Positions 7,430-15,472 are shown, counted from the stretch's first letter. The stretch is DNA of 64,000 nt from Streptomyces sp. TLI_146 (GCF_002846415.1 NZ_PJMX01000001.1:7936001-8000000), one strand, 5' to 3'. The notes: generated from the sequence alone by a model not told the origin. Numbers and translations are program-made.

Positions 7430-8658
7430 TCGGCTTCCGCTGTGCCCAGAAGGGCGAGTGTGCCGGGAAGGGCGAGCGTGGCCCGCGCGCCGCCGCCGGC
7501 GGGGTTGTCGAAGGTGAGGCACGCGCCCAGCACCGCGGCCTGGCCCGTCGCGATGGTGAGCCCCAGGCCCAGACCCGTCCCCTCCGCGCCGGTACGGAAG
7601 CGCTGCGGGCCCTGGGCGATGAGGTGCTCGGGGAAACCCGTGCCGTGGTCCCGAACCCGTACGGTCGGGCCGTCGACCTCGACCAGGACGGGCTCGGCGC
7701 CGTGGCGCAGGGCGTTGGTGACCAGGTTGGTCAGCACCCGCTCCACCCGGCGCGGATCGGTCTCCACGGTGGCGTCGGTGACGACCTCGACGCGCACGTC
7801 CGGGGCGGTCCCGTCGGTGGCGGCGGGTCCCTCGGCCGCCGCTCGCACCACCCGCCGGGCCAGGGCGCTCAGCTCCACCCACCGCGACTCGGCCGCCTCC
7901 GTGCCGCTGTCGAGCCGGGCCACTTCGAGGACGTCCTCCATCAAGTCCCGCAGCCGGCCCGCCCGTTCCTTCACCATGTTCTCGGCGCGGCCGTCCGGCA
8001 GCAGTGCGGCGGCCGCGATCAGCCCGGCGACCGGGGTGCGCAGCTCGTGGGCGATGTTCGCGGTCACTTCGCGTTCGGCCCGGAGGCGGGCGGCGAGCGC
8101 GTCGGCCATCGCGTTGACGGCGTGGGTGAGGGTGGTGATCTCGTCCCGGCCGGTCTCCGGCAGCCGCGCGGTCAGGTCGCCGTCCGCGATCTGCTCGGCG
8201 CTGCGCGCGGACCGGCGCAGCCGTCTCGCGAACCGGGTGGCGAGGCCGAGCCCGATCACGGTGGCGACACCGGTGCCGACGGCGCCGGACTGCCACATGA
8301 CGCGCTCGACCTCGTCGCTGAGGCCGTTGGAGGGGGTGCGGATGGCGAGGACGGTGCCGTCGCGCGACACCTCGGCGGCCCAGATCACGTTTCCGTGGTC
8401 GGTGCTCTGCACATAGGTGGCCGGGTGGCCGCCGAGGATCTTCGCGCGCAGCGGGCCGGGCAGGCCGGGCGGGTCGACCTCCAGGCCCAGGGTGGGCCTG
8501 CCCTGCTGTTCGGTGAGCCGGGCGGCGTACAGCAGGCGTTCGCGCTGGACGTCGCACTCGCGGTTGGTGAGCAGGACCGGTACCTGGCTCGCGGTGACCA
8601 CCGCCGCGAGGGTGGCGGTCACGGTGATCGTGAGGCCTATCTTGAGTCGCAGTCCCAT
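7423..8658 (-). CDS. Sensor histidine kinase, no adjacent response regulator
   Basis: A 411-residue membrane histidine kinase. An N-terminal transmembrane helix (~5-30) precedes an extracytoplasmic loop, a second helix (~124-141) leads into HAMP (~142-195), and the phosphoacceptor is His204 in the H-box NIAHELRTP. N-box (NLVTNALRHGAEP), G1 (RDHGTGFP) and G2 (GTGLGLGL) ATP-binding motifs follow. A response regulator normally adjoins such genes, but none is present here. Upstream on the same strand, 68 bp away, is the VTC polyphosphate polymerase gene, suggesting a possible functional link (inference). Confidence 0.9.
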   Translation of the reverse strand: MGLRLKIGLTITVTATLAAVVTASQVPVLLTNRECDVQRERLLYAARLTEQQGRPTLGLEVDPPGLPGPLRAKILGGHPATYVQSTDHGNVIWAAEVSRDGTVLAIRTPSNGLSDEVERVMWQSGAVGTGVATVIGLGLATRFARRLRRSARSAEQIADGDLTARLPETGRDEITTLTHAVNAMADALAARLRAEREVTANIAHELRTPVAGLIAAAALLPDGRAENMVKERAGRLRDLMEDVLEVARLDSGTEAAESRWVELSALARRVVRAAAEGPAATDGTAPDVRVEVVTDATVETDPRRVERVLTNLVTNALRHGAEPVLVEVDGPTVRVRDHGTGFPEHLIAQGPQRFRTGAEGTGLGLGLTIATGQAAVLGACLTFDNPAGGGARATLALPGTLALLGTAEADR

Positions 8659-8726
8659 TTTCGCCGGCCTTGTCCCCCGTGGAGCGGTAGTTCGCGCCCG
8701 AGCCTACGGAACGCGGTCCGGCGGCC

Positions 8727-9572
8727 TCATGGAGGGGCCGCCCCGTCGGTGGTGAACGCCCGGTGTGCGGCGCGGCGCCAGCGGTTGGCGGGCAGGGCGG
8801 GGCGCAGCACGGCGAGGGCGCCGCAGTACTTGGTGAAGACGGCGGGCCGTACGCGGTGGGCGTGCAGCAGGCGGTCGGCCTCGGTGAGGTGTTCGGCCGA
8901 CTTGGTCTCGACGAGCACCAGGCCGCTGTCGCAGCGCGCGGTCCGCCCGGTGCGCAGATCGACGCAGACCAGCCCGGCGTCGCAGGTGATACGGCGGCCG
9001 TCGGCCACGAACGTCGAGCGGAGGTAGTCGGTGCTGAGCGAGGGGCGCAGGACCGGCGGAGGCGCGATCTCGTAGGCGCGGTGGAGGGTGTCCGCGAGGA
9101 ACGCCCGAGGACCGTCGTCCAGCGGGGTGTCCGTGCCCGTCAGGGGGCTGCGGTGTTTGACGGTGTCGCCCCGGCCGCCCTTGAGCTTGATCTCGAACTG
9201 CCGCTCGCCGCTGTCCGCGTAGAGCCGTTCGCGGATCTTGAAACGGAGGCGGCGGCCCTGGCGGTGGTCGTGGAAGGACCGGAGCTCGGGGGTGTCGTAG
9301 TAGACGGAGTGGTAGCGGAAGGCGCGGCGGTCGTCGATGGTCAGGGCCCGGAACGGCTCGCCGTGCTGGGACGGCCGGGTGAGCTGCCCGATCACACGCA
9401 GGAACGTCGTCGTGGGCACCAGATAGCTGCGGTCGAAGCGGGCGAGCAGCGCGGACCGCTCGTTCAGCTCGGCGAGGGAGATGGGACGGGCCCGGTGGGC
9501 CGCCTCCTCGATGGCCCGCACGGCCGCCGACGTGGGCGCGCAGGTGTCGGCGGTGAACGTGTCAGTGCTCAT
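8727..9572 (-). CDS. VTC-domain polyphosphate polymerase
   Basis: A 281-residue protein with the VTC domain, whose characterised members polymerise ATP gamma-phosphates into polyphosphate inside a basic tunnel. Seen features are FDRSYLVPTTTFLRVI, the paired basic strands RRLRFKIRERLY and ERQFEIKLKGGRGDTVKHR, and the acidic metal-binding strand GLVLVETKS near the C-terminus. The ATG at 9572 overlaps the preceding DUF4956 stop by 4 bp (ATGA), so translation is coupled. VTC plus DUF4956 is a recurrent bacterial pair, the membrane protein presumably anchoring or exporting. Enzyme activity is inferred from family. Confidence 0.85.
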   Translation of the reverse strand: MSTDTFTADTCAPTSAAVRAIEEAAHRARPISLAELNERSALLARFDRSYLVPTTTFLRVIGQLTRPSQHGEPFRALTIDDRRAFRYHSVYYDTPELRSFHDHRQGRRLRFKIRERLYADSGERQFEIKLKGGRGDTVKHRSPLTGTDTPLDDGPRAFLADTLHRAYEIAPPPVLRPSLSTDYLRSTFVADGRRITCDAGLVCVDLRTGRTARCDSGLVLVETKSAEHLTEADRLLHAHRVRPAVFTKYCGALAVLRPALPANRWRRAAHRAFTTDGAAPP

Positions 9573-10201
9573 GCCGCGTCCAGGACGGGCTCGGCGCGGC
9601 GCACGGCCTCGGCGCCGGAGGACCGCCGACGGGCCGCGCCCGCGCCGGGCTCGCGGTAGCGGACGTCGAGGACCATGAGGTCGCGTACGAAGTCGACCTC
9701 CATGACCGACCAGTGCAGCGGCTCGCCCAGCCGCAGCGCGAGGTCCGCGCGGAGCGCGGCGGGGTCGCTGTGCACGGCGTCGAGGGTGATGACCGCGCGG
9801 CGCACTCCCGACAGCAGCCTCGGGTGGTCGGCGATGTAGACGACCAGCAGGAGCACGGCGCTGAGCGCGGCGGCGAATCCGAACGCCAGGTGCGGCAGCC
9901 CGCAGAGGAGGCCCAGGACGAGGGTGGTGAAGTAGTACGCCACCTCCTCGTGCTGCACGGCGTCCGAGCGCAGCCTGATGATCGACAGCACGCCGAAGAG
10001 CCCGAACCCGATCGCCGTGCCACCGCTGCCGCCGACTTCCGCGAGGGCCGCGACGATGGTGAACAGGGCCACGTTCAGGGACAGATACGCGGGTACCAGG
10101 TCGCGCCGCCGGTGTCTCGGGTAGTAGATCACGAAGGTCAGCAGACATATCGCCGTGAGGTCGAGACCGAGATGCGCGGTGAGGTGACGCAACGAGTCCA
10201 T
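9569..10201 (-). CDS. DUF4956 membrane protein
   Basis: A 210-residue integral membrane protein with about four hydrophobic segments (~15-30, ~42-60, ~65-78, ~90-122), followed by a cytoplasmic alpha/beta-like tail (~135-210). The family signature is FGLFGVLSIIRLRSDAVQHEEVAYYF, containing the conserved Arg/Glu cluster. AGGAG lies upstream of the ATG at 10201. It is the first gene of a translationally coupled pair with the VTC polymerase, so a shared role in polyphosphate metabolism at the membrane is likely. The exact activity of DUF4956 is unknown to me. Confidence 0.82.
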   Translation of the reverse strand: MDSLRHLTAHLGLDLTAICLLTFVIYYPRHRRRDLVPAYLSLNVALFTIVAALAEVGGSGGTAIGFGLFGVLSIIRLRSDAVQHEEVAYYFTTLVLGLLCGLPHLAFGFAAALSAVLLLVVYIADHPRLLSGVRRAVITLDAVHSDPAALRADLALRLGEPLHWSVMEVDFVRDLMVLDVRYREPGAGAARRRSSGAEAVRRAEPVLDAA

Positions 10202-10401
10202 GGCTCCGCTCCTGTGAGTACGTGGTGAGACATCCAGACTTTAGGAGTACGGAGGGTGAACATTCGGCGACTTGGCGTTGAACAACACGGATCGTTGACG
10301 GGGCCGGGAGGTATTTGTCCGATACCGCGCGGCAGGTGTCGCGTTCGGCGCTCTTGCCGGACGGGGGTCAGTGCTGGTTGAGGCGGCCGGTGGCGCCCCG
10401 G

Positions 10402-10968
10402 CTATCGCGTACGCGCCATGGCCACGAGCCCTTCGACCACCCGCACCAGGTCCGCGGCACTGCCCGCGGTCTTGAGGTCGGTCCGGTACTTCCCGTTGAC
10501 GAGGAAGGTGGGGACGCCCTGGACACCGGCTCGCAGCGCCTGTGCCTTGGCGGCGGCCAACTGCCCCTTCACGCCGAAGGAGTTGAGGACCGCCAGATAC
10601 CGCGCGCGGTCGACGCCGAGCCGGGCGAGGAAGTCCGCCTGCTCGTCGGGCTCGGCCAGCCGCTTCCCGTCGTGCTGGACGGCCTCGTACACGGCCCGCA
10701 TCGTCGCGGTGTCGGCGTGCGCCAGGGCTTCGAGTGCGAAGTGCATCTGCGCGTGGCCGTCCCACGGCCCGCCGAAGGGAGCCGGGACCCGGACGAACGT
10801 CACCCCGGTCTGCCTGCCCGCCCAGCGGCGCACGGTCGGCTCGATGGCGTACGAGTGCGGGTCCCCGTACCAGAAGAACTCCCACACCTCGACCGTGCCG
10901 GCCGTGGTCCTCGGGGCGGGTGGAGACAGCTCCACGTACTGCCCGCCCGACACGATCTCGTCTGCCAT
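10402..10968 (-). CDS. DsbA-fold protein lacking catalytic cysteines
   Basis: A 188-residue thioredoxin-superfamily protein of the DsbA type. The active-site region reads FFWYGDPHSY (31-40), where functional members carry CPHC, so both cysteines are replaced (Asp36, Ser39). There is no cysteine in the whole protein. The cis-proline loop GVQGVPTFLVNGKY near the C-terminus and the helical insertion are intact. No signal peptide is evident. The ATG at 10968 has GAGGAAG upstream. It is divergent from a CMD-family gene with 105 bp between. Redox catalysis is impossible by the usual mechanism, so a binding or isomerase-like role, or loss of function, must be considered. Confidence 0.85.
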   Translation of the reverse strand: MADEIVSGGQYVELSPPAPRTTAGTVEVWEFFWYGDPHSYAIEPTVRRWAGRQTGVTFVRVPAPFGGPWDGHAQMHFALEALAHADTATMRAVYEAVQHDGKRLAEPDEQADFLARLGVDRARYLAVLNSFGVKGQLAAAKAQALRAGVQGVPTFLVNGKYRTDLKTAGSAADLVRVVEGLVAMARTR

Positions 10969-11035
10969 ACGTCGTTCTTCCTCACCTGAGAGCCGCCGCC
11001 TTGGCCGGGGCCGTTTTTTCGCCGGGGCGGTCCGC

Positions 11036-11066
11036 TTGCGTTGGAGTGCGCTCCAGCCTCTAGTTT
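11036..11066 (+). promoter_or_regulatory. MerR-type promoter of the CMD gene
   Basis: TTGCGT (11036-11041), a 19-nt spacer and TAGTTT (11061-11066). The spacer holds the dyad TGGAG-TGCG-CTCCA (11042-11055). A 19-nt rather than 17-nt spacer with the operator between the hexamers is the hallmark of MerR-regulated promoters. The gene starts 8 nt after the -10, so the transcript is likely leaderless. No MerR gene is adjacent. Confidence 0.65.
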
Positions 11067-11073
11067 CGGTCAT

Positions 11074-11910
11074 ATGAACAGCGCACAGAACTCCGGAACC
11101 GCTTCCCCCGCCTCTCCCGCCGCCACGACCGCCGACGAGCGCTTCGAGCGCGGCCTCGCGCTGCTGCGCAAGGTCGGCGGCAAGGAGCGGCCCGCCGTGC
11201 TCGACAGCACTGCGGACATCGCCCCCGACCTCGGCCGGATGACGGTCTCCTTCGGTTACGGGGAGCTCATGGCCAACGACCGGCTCACCCTCCACGAGCG
11301 CCAGCTCGCCACCGTCGCCGCGCTGGCCGCGATGGGCACGGCCCCCGCCCAGCTGCGCTTCCACATTGACGGCGCGCTCAACGTGGGCGTGAGCCCGGCG
11401 GAGGTCGTGGAGGTGCTCATCCACACCGCCGTGTACGCGGGTGTGCCCGCGGCGCTCAACGGCATCGCGGTGGCGCGCGACGCGTTCCGCGCGCGGCCCG
11501 GGCTCGCCTATGAGCCGACCGACACGGGCGAGCGCGACCAGCGGTACGAGCGGGGCCTCGCCAAGCTCGCCGAGGTGGACGGCCACGCGGGGGACGCCGT
11601 CGTCGCCTCCCTCCAGGACATCGCGCCCGACCTGGGGCGCTACATCATCGAGTTCGCGTTCGGCGACGTCTACTCCCGTCCCGCCCTCGACCTCAAGTCC
11701 CGCGAGCTGGCCACCGTCGCCATGTGCACGGCCCTCGGCACCGCGGCCCCTCAGCTGCGCGTGCACATCCACGGCCTCCTCAACGTCGGCGGCACCCGCG
11801 AGGAGGTCGTCGAGGTCATCACGCAGATGGCCGGATACGCCGGTTTCCCCGCGGCCCTCAACGGGATCGCGGCGGCGCGCGAGGTGTTCGCGGAGCGTTC
11901 GGAGGGCTGA
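11074..11910 (+). CDS. Carboxymuconolactone decarboxylase family, two-domain
   Basis: A 278-residue protein made of two tandem CMD domains (~25-150 and ~155-275). Each carries a copy of the family core: HERQLATVAALAAMGTAPAQ with FHIDGALNVG, and SRELATVAMCTALGTAAPQ with VHIHGLLNVGG. The domains lack the CxxC of AhpD peroxidases, pointing to the gamma-CMD side of the family. Substrate unknown; many such genes are induced with aldo/keto reductases by MerR proteins. The start ATG at 11074 lies directly below a MerR-type promoter. No beta-ketoadipate genes are adjacent, so a role in protocatechuate breakdown by pobA's product is unsupported. Confidence 0.85.
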   Translation: MNSAQNSGTASPASPAATTADERFERGLALLRKVGGKERPAVLDSTADIAPDLGRMTVSFGYGELMANDRLTLHERQLATVAALAAMGTAPAQLRFHIDGALNVGVSPAEVVEVLIHTAVYAGVPAALNGIAVARDAFRARPGLAYEPTDTGERDQRYERGLAKLAEVDGHAGDAVVASLQDIAPDLGRYIIEFAFGDVYSRPALDLKSRELATVAMCTALGTAAPQLRVHIHGLLNVGGTREEVVEVITQMAGYAGFPAALNGIAAAREVFAERSEG

Positions 11911-11933
11911 ACCGCCTTGCCGGGCAAGGGAGT

Positions 11934-13289
11934 TCAGCAGCCCGGCGAGGCCGCGCCGATCCGGAGGGTGTCGGCGGCGGTGCCGCAGCAACCACCCGAC
12001 GCCCCGCCCTCGGGTTCGTCGAACAGGCCCGCGCCGCCGCAGACCCCGGTCTCCGGGAGGGTGAGCTCGACGCGTGCGGCGGCCTCGTGGTCGCCCGCGA
12101 GGGCCGCGGCGACGGAGCGGACCTGCTCGTAGCCGGTCAGGGCGAGGAAGGTCGGGGCGCGACCGTAGGACTTCATGCCGACCAGGTGGACGCCGCTCTC
12201 CGGGTGGGAGAGCTCCTTGACGCCGTGCGGGTACACGGTGCCGCAGGAGTGCGCATTGGGGTCGATCAGCGGCGCGAGCCCGACCGGGGCTTCGAGGCGC
12301 TCGTCCAGGGCGAGCCGGAGCTCACGGAGGAACGAGAGGTCCGGGCGCAGGCCCGTCAGGCCGATGACCTCGTGGACCGGATCCAGCCGTCGGCCGTCGT
12401 CCCCGACCAGGACGAGCCCGTCGGCCGCCCGCTCCACGGCGGCGACGCGGAACCCGGTGACCGCGTCGGCGTGCCCGTCGTCGACAGCGGCCTTGGCGGC
12501 GAGGCCCAGCGCGCCGCGCGCGGGCAGCTGGTCCGCCTCCCCGCCACCGAAGGTGGAGCCGGAGATACCGCGCCGCAGGATCCACACGGCGTGCGTACCG
12601 GGGGTCTCCCTGGCCAGCGCGGCGAGGGAGGCGAGCGCCGTGAAGGCGGAGGCGCCGGAGCCGACGACCGCGGTGCGCCTGCCCGCGTAACGGGCCCGTA
12701 CGGCAGGGTCCTTGAGGTCGGGGACGCGGTACGAGATCCGGTCGGCGGCCGCACGCTCGCCCGGCGCCGGGAGCCCGTCGCCGCCGAGGGGGCCGGGGGT
12801 GGACCAGGTGCCGGAGGCGTCGATCACGGCGCGGGCGAGCAGGCGCTCCTCGGCTCCGTCGGCGTTCACGACGTGCACGGTGAAGGGCTGCCGCTCGCGG
12901 TCGGCGTCGACCACGCGGTCGCGGCCGGTGCGGGAGACGCCCGTGACGCGGGCGCCGTAGCGGACCCGGCCGCCCAGGGCGTCGGCCAGCGGCTGGAGGT
13001 AGCGGGCGGCCCAGTCGCCGCCGGTGGGGCAGGCGGCGCCGTCCGGCCGGGTCCAGCCGGTCGGGGCGAGGAGCTTCTCGGCGGCCGGGTCGACGACCTC
13101 GACCCAGGGGGAGAAGAGGCGTACGTGCGACCACTCGCGCACCGCGCTTCCGGCGGCCGGCCCGGCCTCCAGGACCAGGGGTTCGATACCGCGCTCGACG
13201 AGATGGGCGGCGGCGGCCAGGCCGACGGGTCCGGCGCCGATGACCACGGCCGGGAGGGTGGGGTGCTCGCTCATGGGGTTCGCGCTCAT
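11934..13289 (-). CDS. arsO: Flavin-dependent monooxygenase of an arsenic island (ArsO-like)
   Basis: A 451-residue NAD(P)/FAD oxidoreductase. An N-terminal FAD Rossmann motif (VVIGAGPVGLAAAAHLVERG, ~13-32) is followed by a second nucleotide-binding motif (AVVGSGASAFTALASLAALA). Its C-terminus has a cysteine cluster, GVCGGAG ... GGCCGTAAD, of the type seen in ArsO-like proteins of actinobacterial arsenic clusters. The ATG at 13289 has GGAG 6 nt upstream; a second in-frame ATG lies at 13274. It is divergent from arsR across a 105-bp operator region. The role in arsenic resistance is known only by association; biochemical function is unsettled. Confidence 0.75.
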   Translation of the reverse strand: MSANPMSEHPTLPAVVIGAGPVGLAAAAHLVERGIEPLVLEAGPAAGSAVREWSHVRLFSPWVEVVDPAAEKLLAPTGWTRPDGAACPTGGDWAARYLQPLADALGGRVRYGARVTGVSRTGRDRVVDADRERQPFTVHVVNADGAEERLLARAVIDASGTWSTPGPLGGDGLPAPGERAAADRISYRVPDLKDPAVRARYAGRRTAVVGSGASAFTALASLAALARETPGTHAVWILRRGISGSTFGGGEADQLPARGALGLAAKAAVDDGHADAVTGFRVAAVERAADGLVLVGDDGRRLDPVHEVIGLTGLRPDLSFLRELRLALDERLEAPVGLAPLIDPNAHSCGTVYPHGVKELSHPESGVHLVGMKSYGRAPTFLALTGYEQVRSVAAALAGDHEAAARVELTLPETGVCGGAGLFDEPEGGASGGCCGTAADTLRIGAASPGC

Positions 13290-13331
13290 GGGGTGCTCCG
13301 CTGAGGGGTGCGCCGATCGCCTGTATCGACG

Positions 13332-13392
13332 TTTGTCAATATCCTGGACGTCTTCGAGCTTGCTCCTTGCATTGATGGATGTCAATATTGAC
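13332..13392. promoter_or_regulatory. ArsR operator pair in the arsO-arsR divergent region
   Basis: GTCAATATTGAC (13381-13392) is a perfect 12-bp palindrome ending 2 nt before the arsR ATG. A related half-site, TTGTCAATATCC, lies at 13333-13344 on the arsO side. Both fit the TCAAT/ATTGA pattern of ArsR-SmtB operators and are unusually AT-rich for this genome. Binding at the start codon would block a leaderless arsR transcript. Confidence 0.65.
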
Positions 13393-13394
13393 GT

Positions 13395-13760
13395 ATGTCG
13401 AATCAGCGAGTGGTGGAGCTGCCGGTCCTCGACGAGCCGGGGGTCCCGTGCTGCCCGCCGCTGACCGAGCGGCCGCTGACGGCGGAGGAGGCCGAGCGGA
13501 CCGCGACGATGTTCAAGGCGCTCGGGGATCCGGTGCGGTTGCGGCTGTTCTCGCTGGTCGCCTCGCATGCGGGCGGGGAGGCGTGCGTGTGCGACATCTC
13601 CGACGTCGGCGTCTCGCAGCCGACCGTCTCCCATCACCTGAAGAAGCTCAAGGACGCCGGACTGCTCAGCTCCGAGCGGCGAGGGACGTGGGTGTACTAC
13701 CGGGTCGAGCCCGGCGTGCTGGCGGCGATGGGGCAGTTGCTCGGCGCCGCCGCGCGCTGA
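13395..13760 (+). CDS. arsR: ArsR-family arsenite-responsive repressor
   Basis: A 121-residue winged-helix repressor. It has the N-terminal cysteine pair in GVPCCPPL (residues ~17-20), ACVCDISD in helix 3 (the CVC metal motif) and the recognition helix SQPTVSHHLKKLKDAGL. The two cysteine groups could form an As(III) site as in ArsR of this actinobacterial type. The ATG at 13395 lies 2 nt beyond the palindrome and has no ribosome-binding site, consistent with leaderless translation. It is divergent from arsO and convergent with the aquaglyceroporin gene, 9 bp apart. Confidence 0.93.
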   Translation: MSNQRVVELPVLDEPGVPCCPPLTERPLTAEEAERTATMFKALGDPVRLRLFSLVASHAGGEACVCDISDVGVSQPTVSHHLKKLKDAGLLSSERRGTWVYYRVEPGVLAAMGQLLGAAAR

Positions 13761-13769
13761 CTCCCTGGT

Positions 13770-14525
13770 TCAGGCGGTCGGCGTGGGCCGGGCGAAGATG
13801 AGCGCGACCAGGGCGAGCCCCACCGCCGCCCCGGCCAGCTGGGCGCCGACGAACGCCGGGGCCGAGCCGGGTGCTATGCCCGCGAAGGTGTCAGTGAAGG
13901 CCCGCCCCACCGTCACCGCCGGGTTGGCGAACGAGGTCGACGAGGTGAACCAGTACGCGGCGCCGATGTAGGAGGCGACCGCGACCGGGGCGAACCGGAG
14001 GCGGTCGGTGCGGGCCAGGCCGAAGATCAGCAGGACCAGCCCGGCCGTGGCCACCACCTCGCCGAGCAGCAGGTGTCCGGCGGAGCGGTCGTGGGTGGAC
14101 CACTTCACCAGCGGCACCCCGAACATGGCGTCCGCCAGGACCGCGCCCGCGATCGCGCCGGTGAGCTGCGCGGACAGGTACACGGCCACCTCGCGGGCGT
14201 CGACCCCGGCGCCGTCGCGCCGGGCGGTCCACCACTGCGCCAGGGTGACCGCGGGGTTGAAGTGGGCGCCGGAGACCGGGCCGAGGAGGGTGATCAGCAC
14301 GCCGAGGCCGAAGACGGTGGCGATCGAGTTGGCCAGCAGTTGCAGCCCGACGTCATGGGTGAGCGCGGTGGCCTGGATGCCGGAGCCGACGACGACCGCC
14401 ACGAGGGCCGCCGTACCGGTGAATTCGGCGGCGGCCTTGGCCGCCAACGGGGCGGCGCCGGTTTCGGGCTGGCGCGCGTCGGCACCTGTCACGGGGGCGG
14501 TGCCGACGGGCTCGGTGGCGGTCAA
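13770..14525 (-). CDS. aqpS: Aquaglyceroporin (MIP family), arsenic-island type
   Basis: A 251-residue MIP channel with six transmembrane helices and the two half-helix motifs HFNPAV and FANPAV. Aquaglyceroporins in ars operons conduct As(OH)3, complementing ArsC by passive efflux of arsenite. The start is TTG at 14525, supported by GAGGAG six nt upstream; no ATG/GTG fits. The hydrophilic first ~28 residues precede the first helix. It follows the second arsR (start 14883) on the same strand with 43 bp between, so both form one operon. No ArsB or Acr3 pump is in the window, so the channel may be the efflux route (inference). Confidence 0.88.
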   Translation of the reverse strand: MTATEPVGTAPVTGADARQPETGAAPLAAKAAAEFTGTAALVAVVVGSGIQATALTHDVGLQLLANSIATVFGLGVLITLLGPVSGAHFNPAVTLAQWWTARRDGAGVDAREVAVYLSAQLTGAIAGAVLADAMFGVPLVKWSTHDRSAGHLLLGEVVATAGLVLLIFGLARTDRLRFAPVAVASYIGAAYWFTSSTSFANPAVTVGRAFTDTFAGIAPGSAPAFVGAQLAGAAVGLALVALIFARPTPTA

Positions 14526-14568
14526 GGTTCTCCTCGTACGTACGGGTAAAACGCGGGGGCGCGAGAGG

Positions 14569-14883
14569 TTAGGGGCAGGACCGCTTGAGGTTCGCCTCGG
14601 CGGTGATCCGCGCCCTCTGGGCCAGGTCGGCGAACTGACCGGCGAGGGTCTCGATGACGTCGGGGCGCAGCCGGTAATAGGTGAACCGTCCGCACGGCTC
14701 CGTGTCGACGACCCCGGCCTCGCGCAGCACCTTCAGATGGTTGGAGAGGTTGGTCTGCTTGGCGCCGGTCTCCTCCACGAGGTGCGTGGTGCACAGCGTC
14801 TCGCGGGCGAGCAGGGTCACGATCCGGAGTCTGAGGGGGTCGGCCAGCACCCGAATCAGATCAGTGTCGACTGACGTCATCAT
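14569..14883 (-). CDS. arsR: Second ArsR-family repressor
   Basis: A 104-residue winged-helix regulator distinct from the first: it lacks the CCPP extension. Likely thiol ligands are Cys31 in RETLCTTHLV and the cysteine of EPCGRFTYY, with a further Cys in the C-terminal LKRSCP. The recognition helix is QTNLSNHLKVLREAGVV. The start is ATG 14883 or 14880. It is divergent from arsC with 102 bp between and is followed by the aquaglyceroporin gene, so it probably controls both. Two ArsR proteins in one island may have different metalloid affinities or separate operators. Confidence 0.92.
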   Translation of the reverse strand: MMTSVDTDLIRVLADPLRLRIVTLLARETLCTTHLVEETGAKQTNLSNHLKVLREAGVVDTEPCGRFTYYRLRPDVIETLAGQFADLAQRARITAEANLKRSCP

Positions 14884-14985
14884 GGGCTGATACTGTCACA
14901 TCATTCGGAGCTGATGCCAGTACGTACTGATCCCAACGGCTCCCGGACTCCCGACCGCGAACGAACGAAGTCGAAAGCAGGCGCC

Positions 14986-15417
14986 ATGTCCTCGGCCGCC
15001 ACCTCCTCCGGCAGGCCCTCCGTCCTGTTCGTCTGCGTCCACAACGCCGGCCGCTCCCAGATGGCCGCCGCCTGGCTGGCCCATCTGGCCGGGGACCGCG
15101 TCGAGGTCCGCTCGGCGGGCTCGAACCCGGGCGAGGCGGTCAATCCGGCAGCCGTCGAGGCCATGCGCGAGGTCGGCATCGACATCTCCGCAGAGGTCCC
15201 GAAGATCCTCACCGTGGACGCGGTGAAGGAGTCGGACGTGTGCATCACGATGGGCTGCGGCGACACCTGCCCCGTCTTCCCCGGCAAGCGGTACCTCGAC
15301 TGGAAGCTGGACGACCCGGCCGGTCAGGGCGTGGCGGCCGTGCGCCCCATCCGCGATGAGATCAGGGTCCTGGTGGAGGGCCTGATCTCCGAGATCGCGC
15401 CGGGGCCCACGGCCTGA
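14986..15417 (+). CDS. arsC: Arsenate reductase (low-molecular-weight PTP fold)
   Basis: A 143-residue arsenate reductase that converts As(V) to As(III). The phosphatase loop CVHNAGRS (CX5R plus Ser) lies near residues 16-23. The redox region reads CITMGCGDTCPVFPGKRYLDW, containing the cysteines expected for the thioredoxin-type resolving relay, and DDP follows. The ATG at 14986 was preferred over 14914 because conserved sequence starts just after it; the ribosome site is weak. With the two arsR, aquaglyceroporin and arsO genes it forms an island lacking a dedicated arsenite pump. A perfect terminator follows. Confidence 0.93.
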   Translation: MSSAATSSGRPSVLFVCVHNAGRSQMAAAWLAHLAGDRVEVRSAGSNPGEAVNPAAVEAMREVGIDISAEVPKILTVDAVKESDVCITMGCGDTCPVFPGKRYLDWKLDDPAGQGVAAVRPIRDEIRVLVEGLISEIAPGPTA

Positions 15418-15437
15418 GAGCCTGGAAGTGCGCGACG

Positions 15438-15468
15438 CACGGCCGTTCCCGGTGGGGGAACGGCCGTG
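15438..15468. terminator. Bidirectional terminator hairpin
   Basis: Perfect 13-bp stem CACGGCCGTTCCC/GGGAACGGCCGTG with a 5-nt loop, between convergent arsC and the adenylating enzyme gene. Confidence 0.85.
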
Positions 15469-15472
15469 TGCC

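Noticed and set aside
11074..11910. CMD gene as part of a protocatechuate pathway with pobA
   Set aside because: No protocatechuate dioxygenase, cycloisomerase or enol-lactonase is in the window; CMD folds have many roles.
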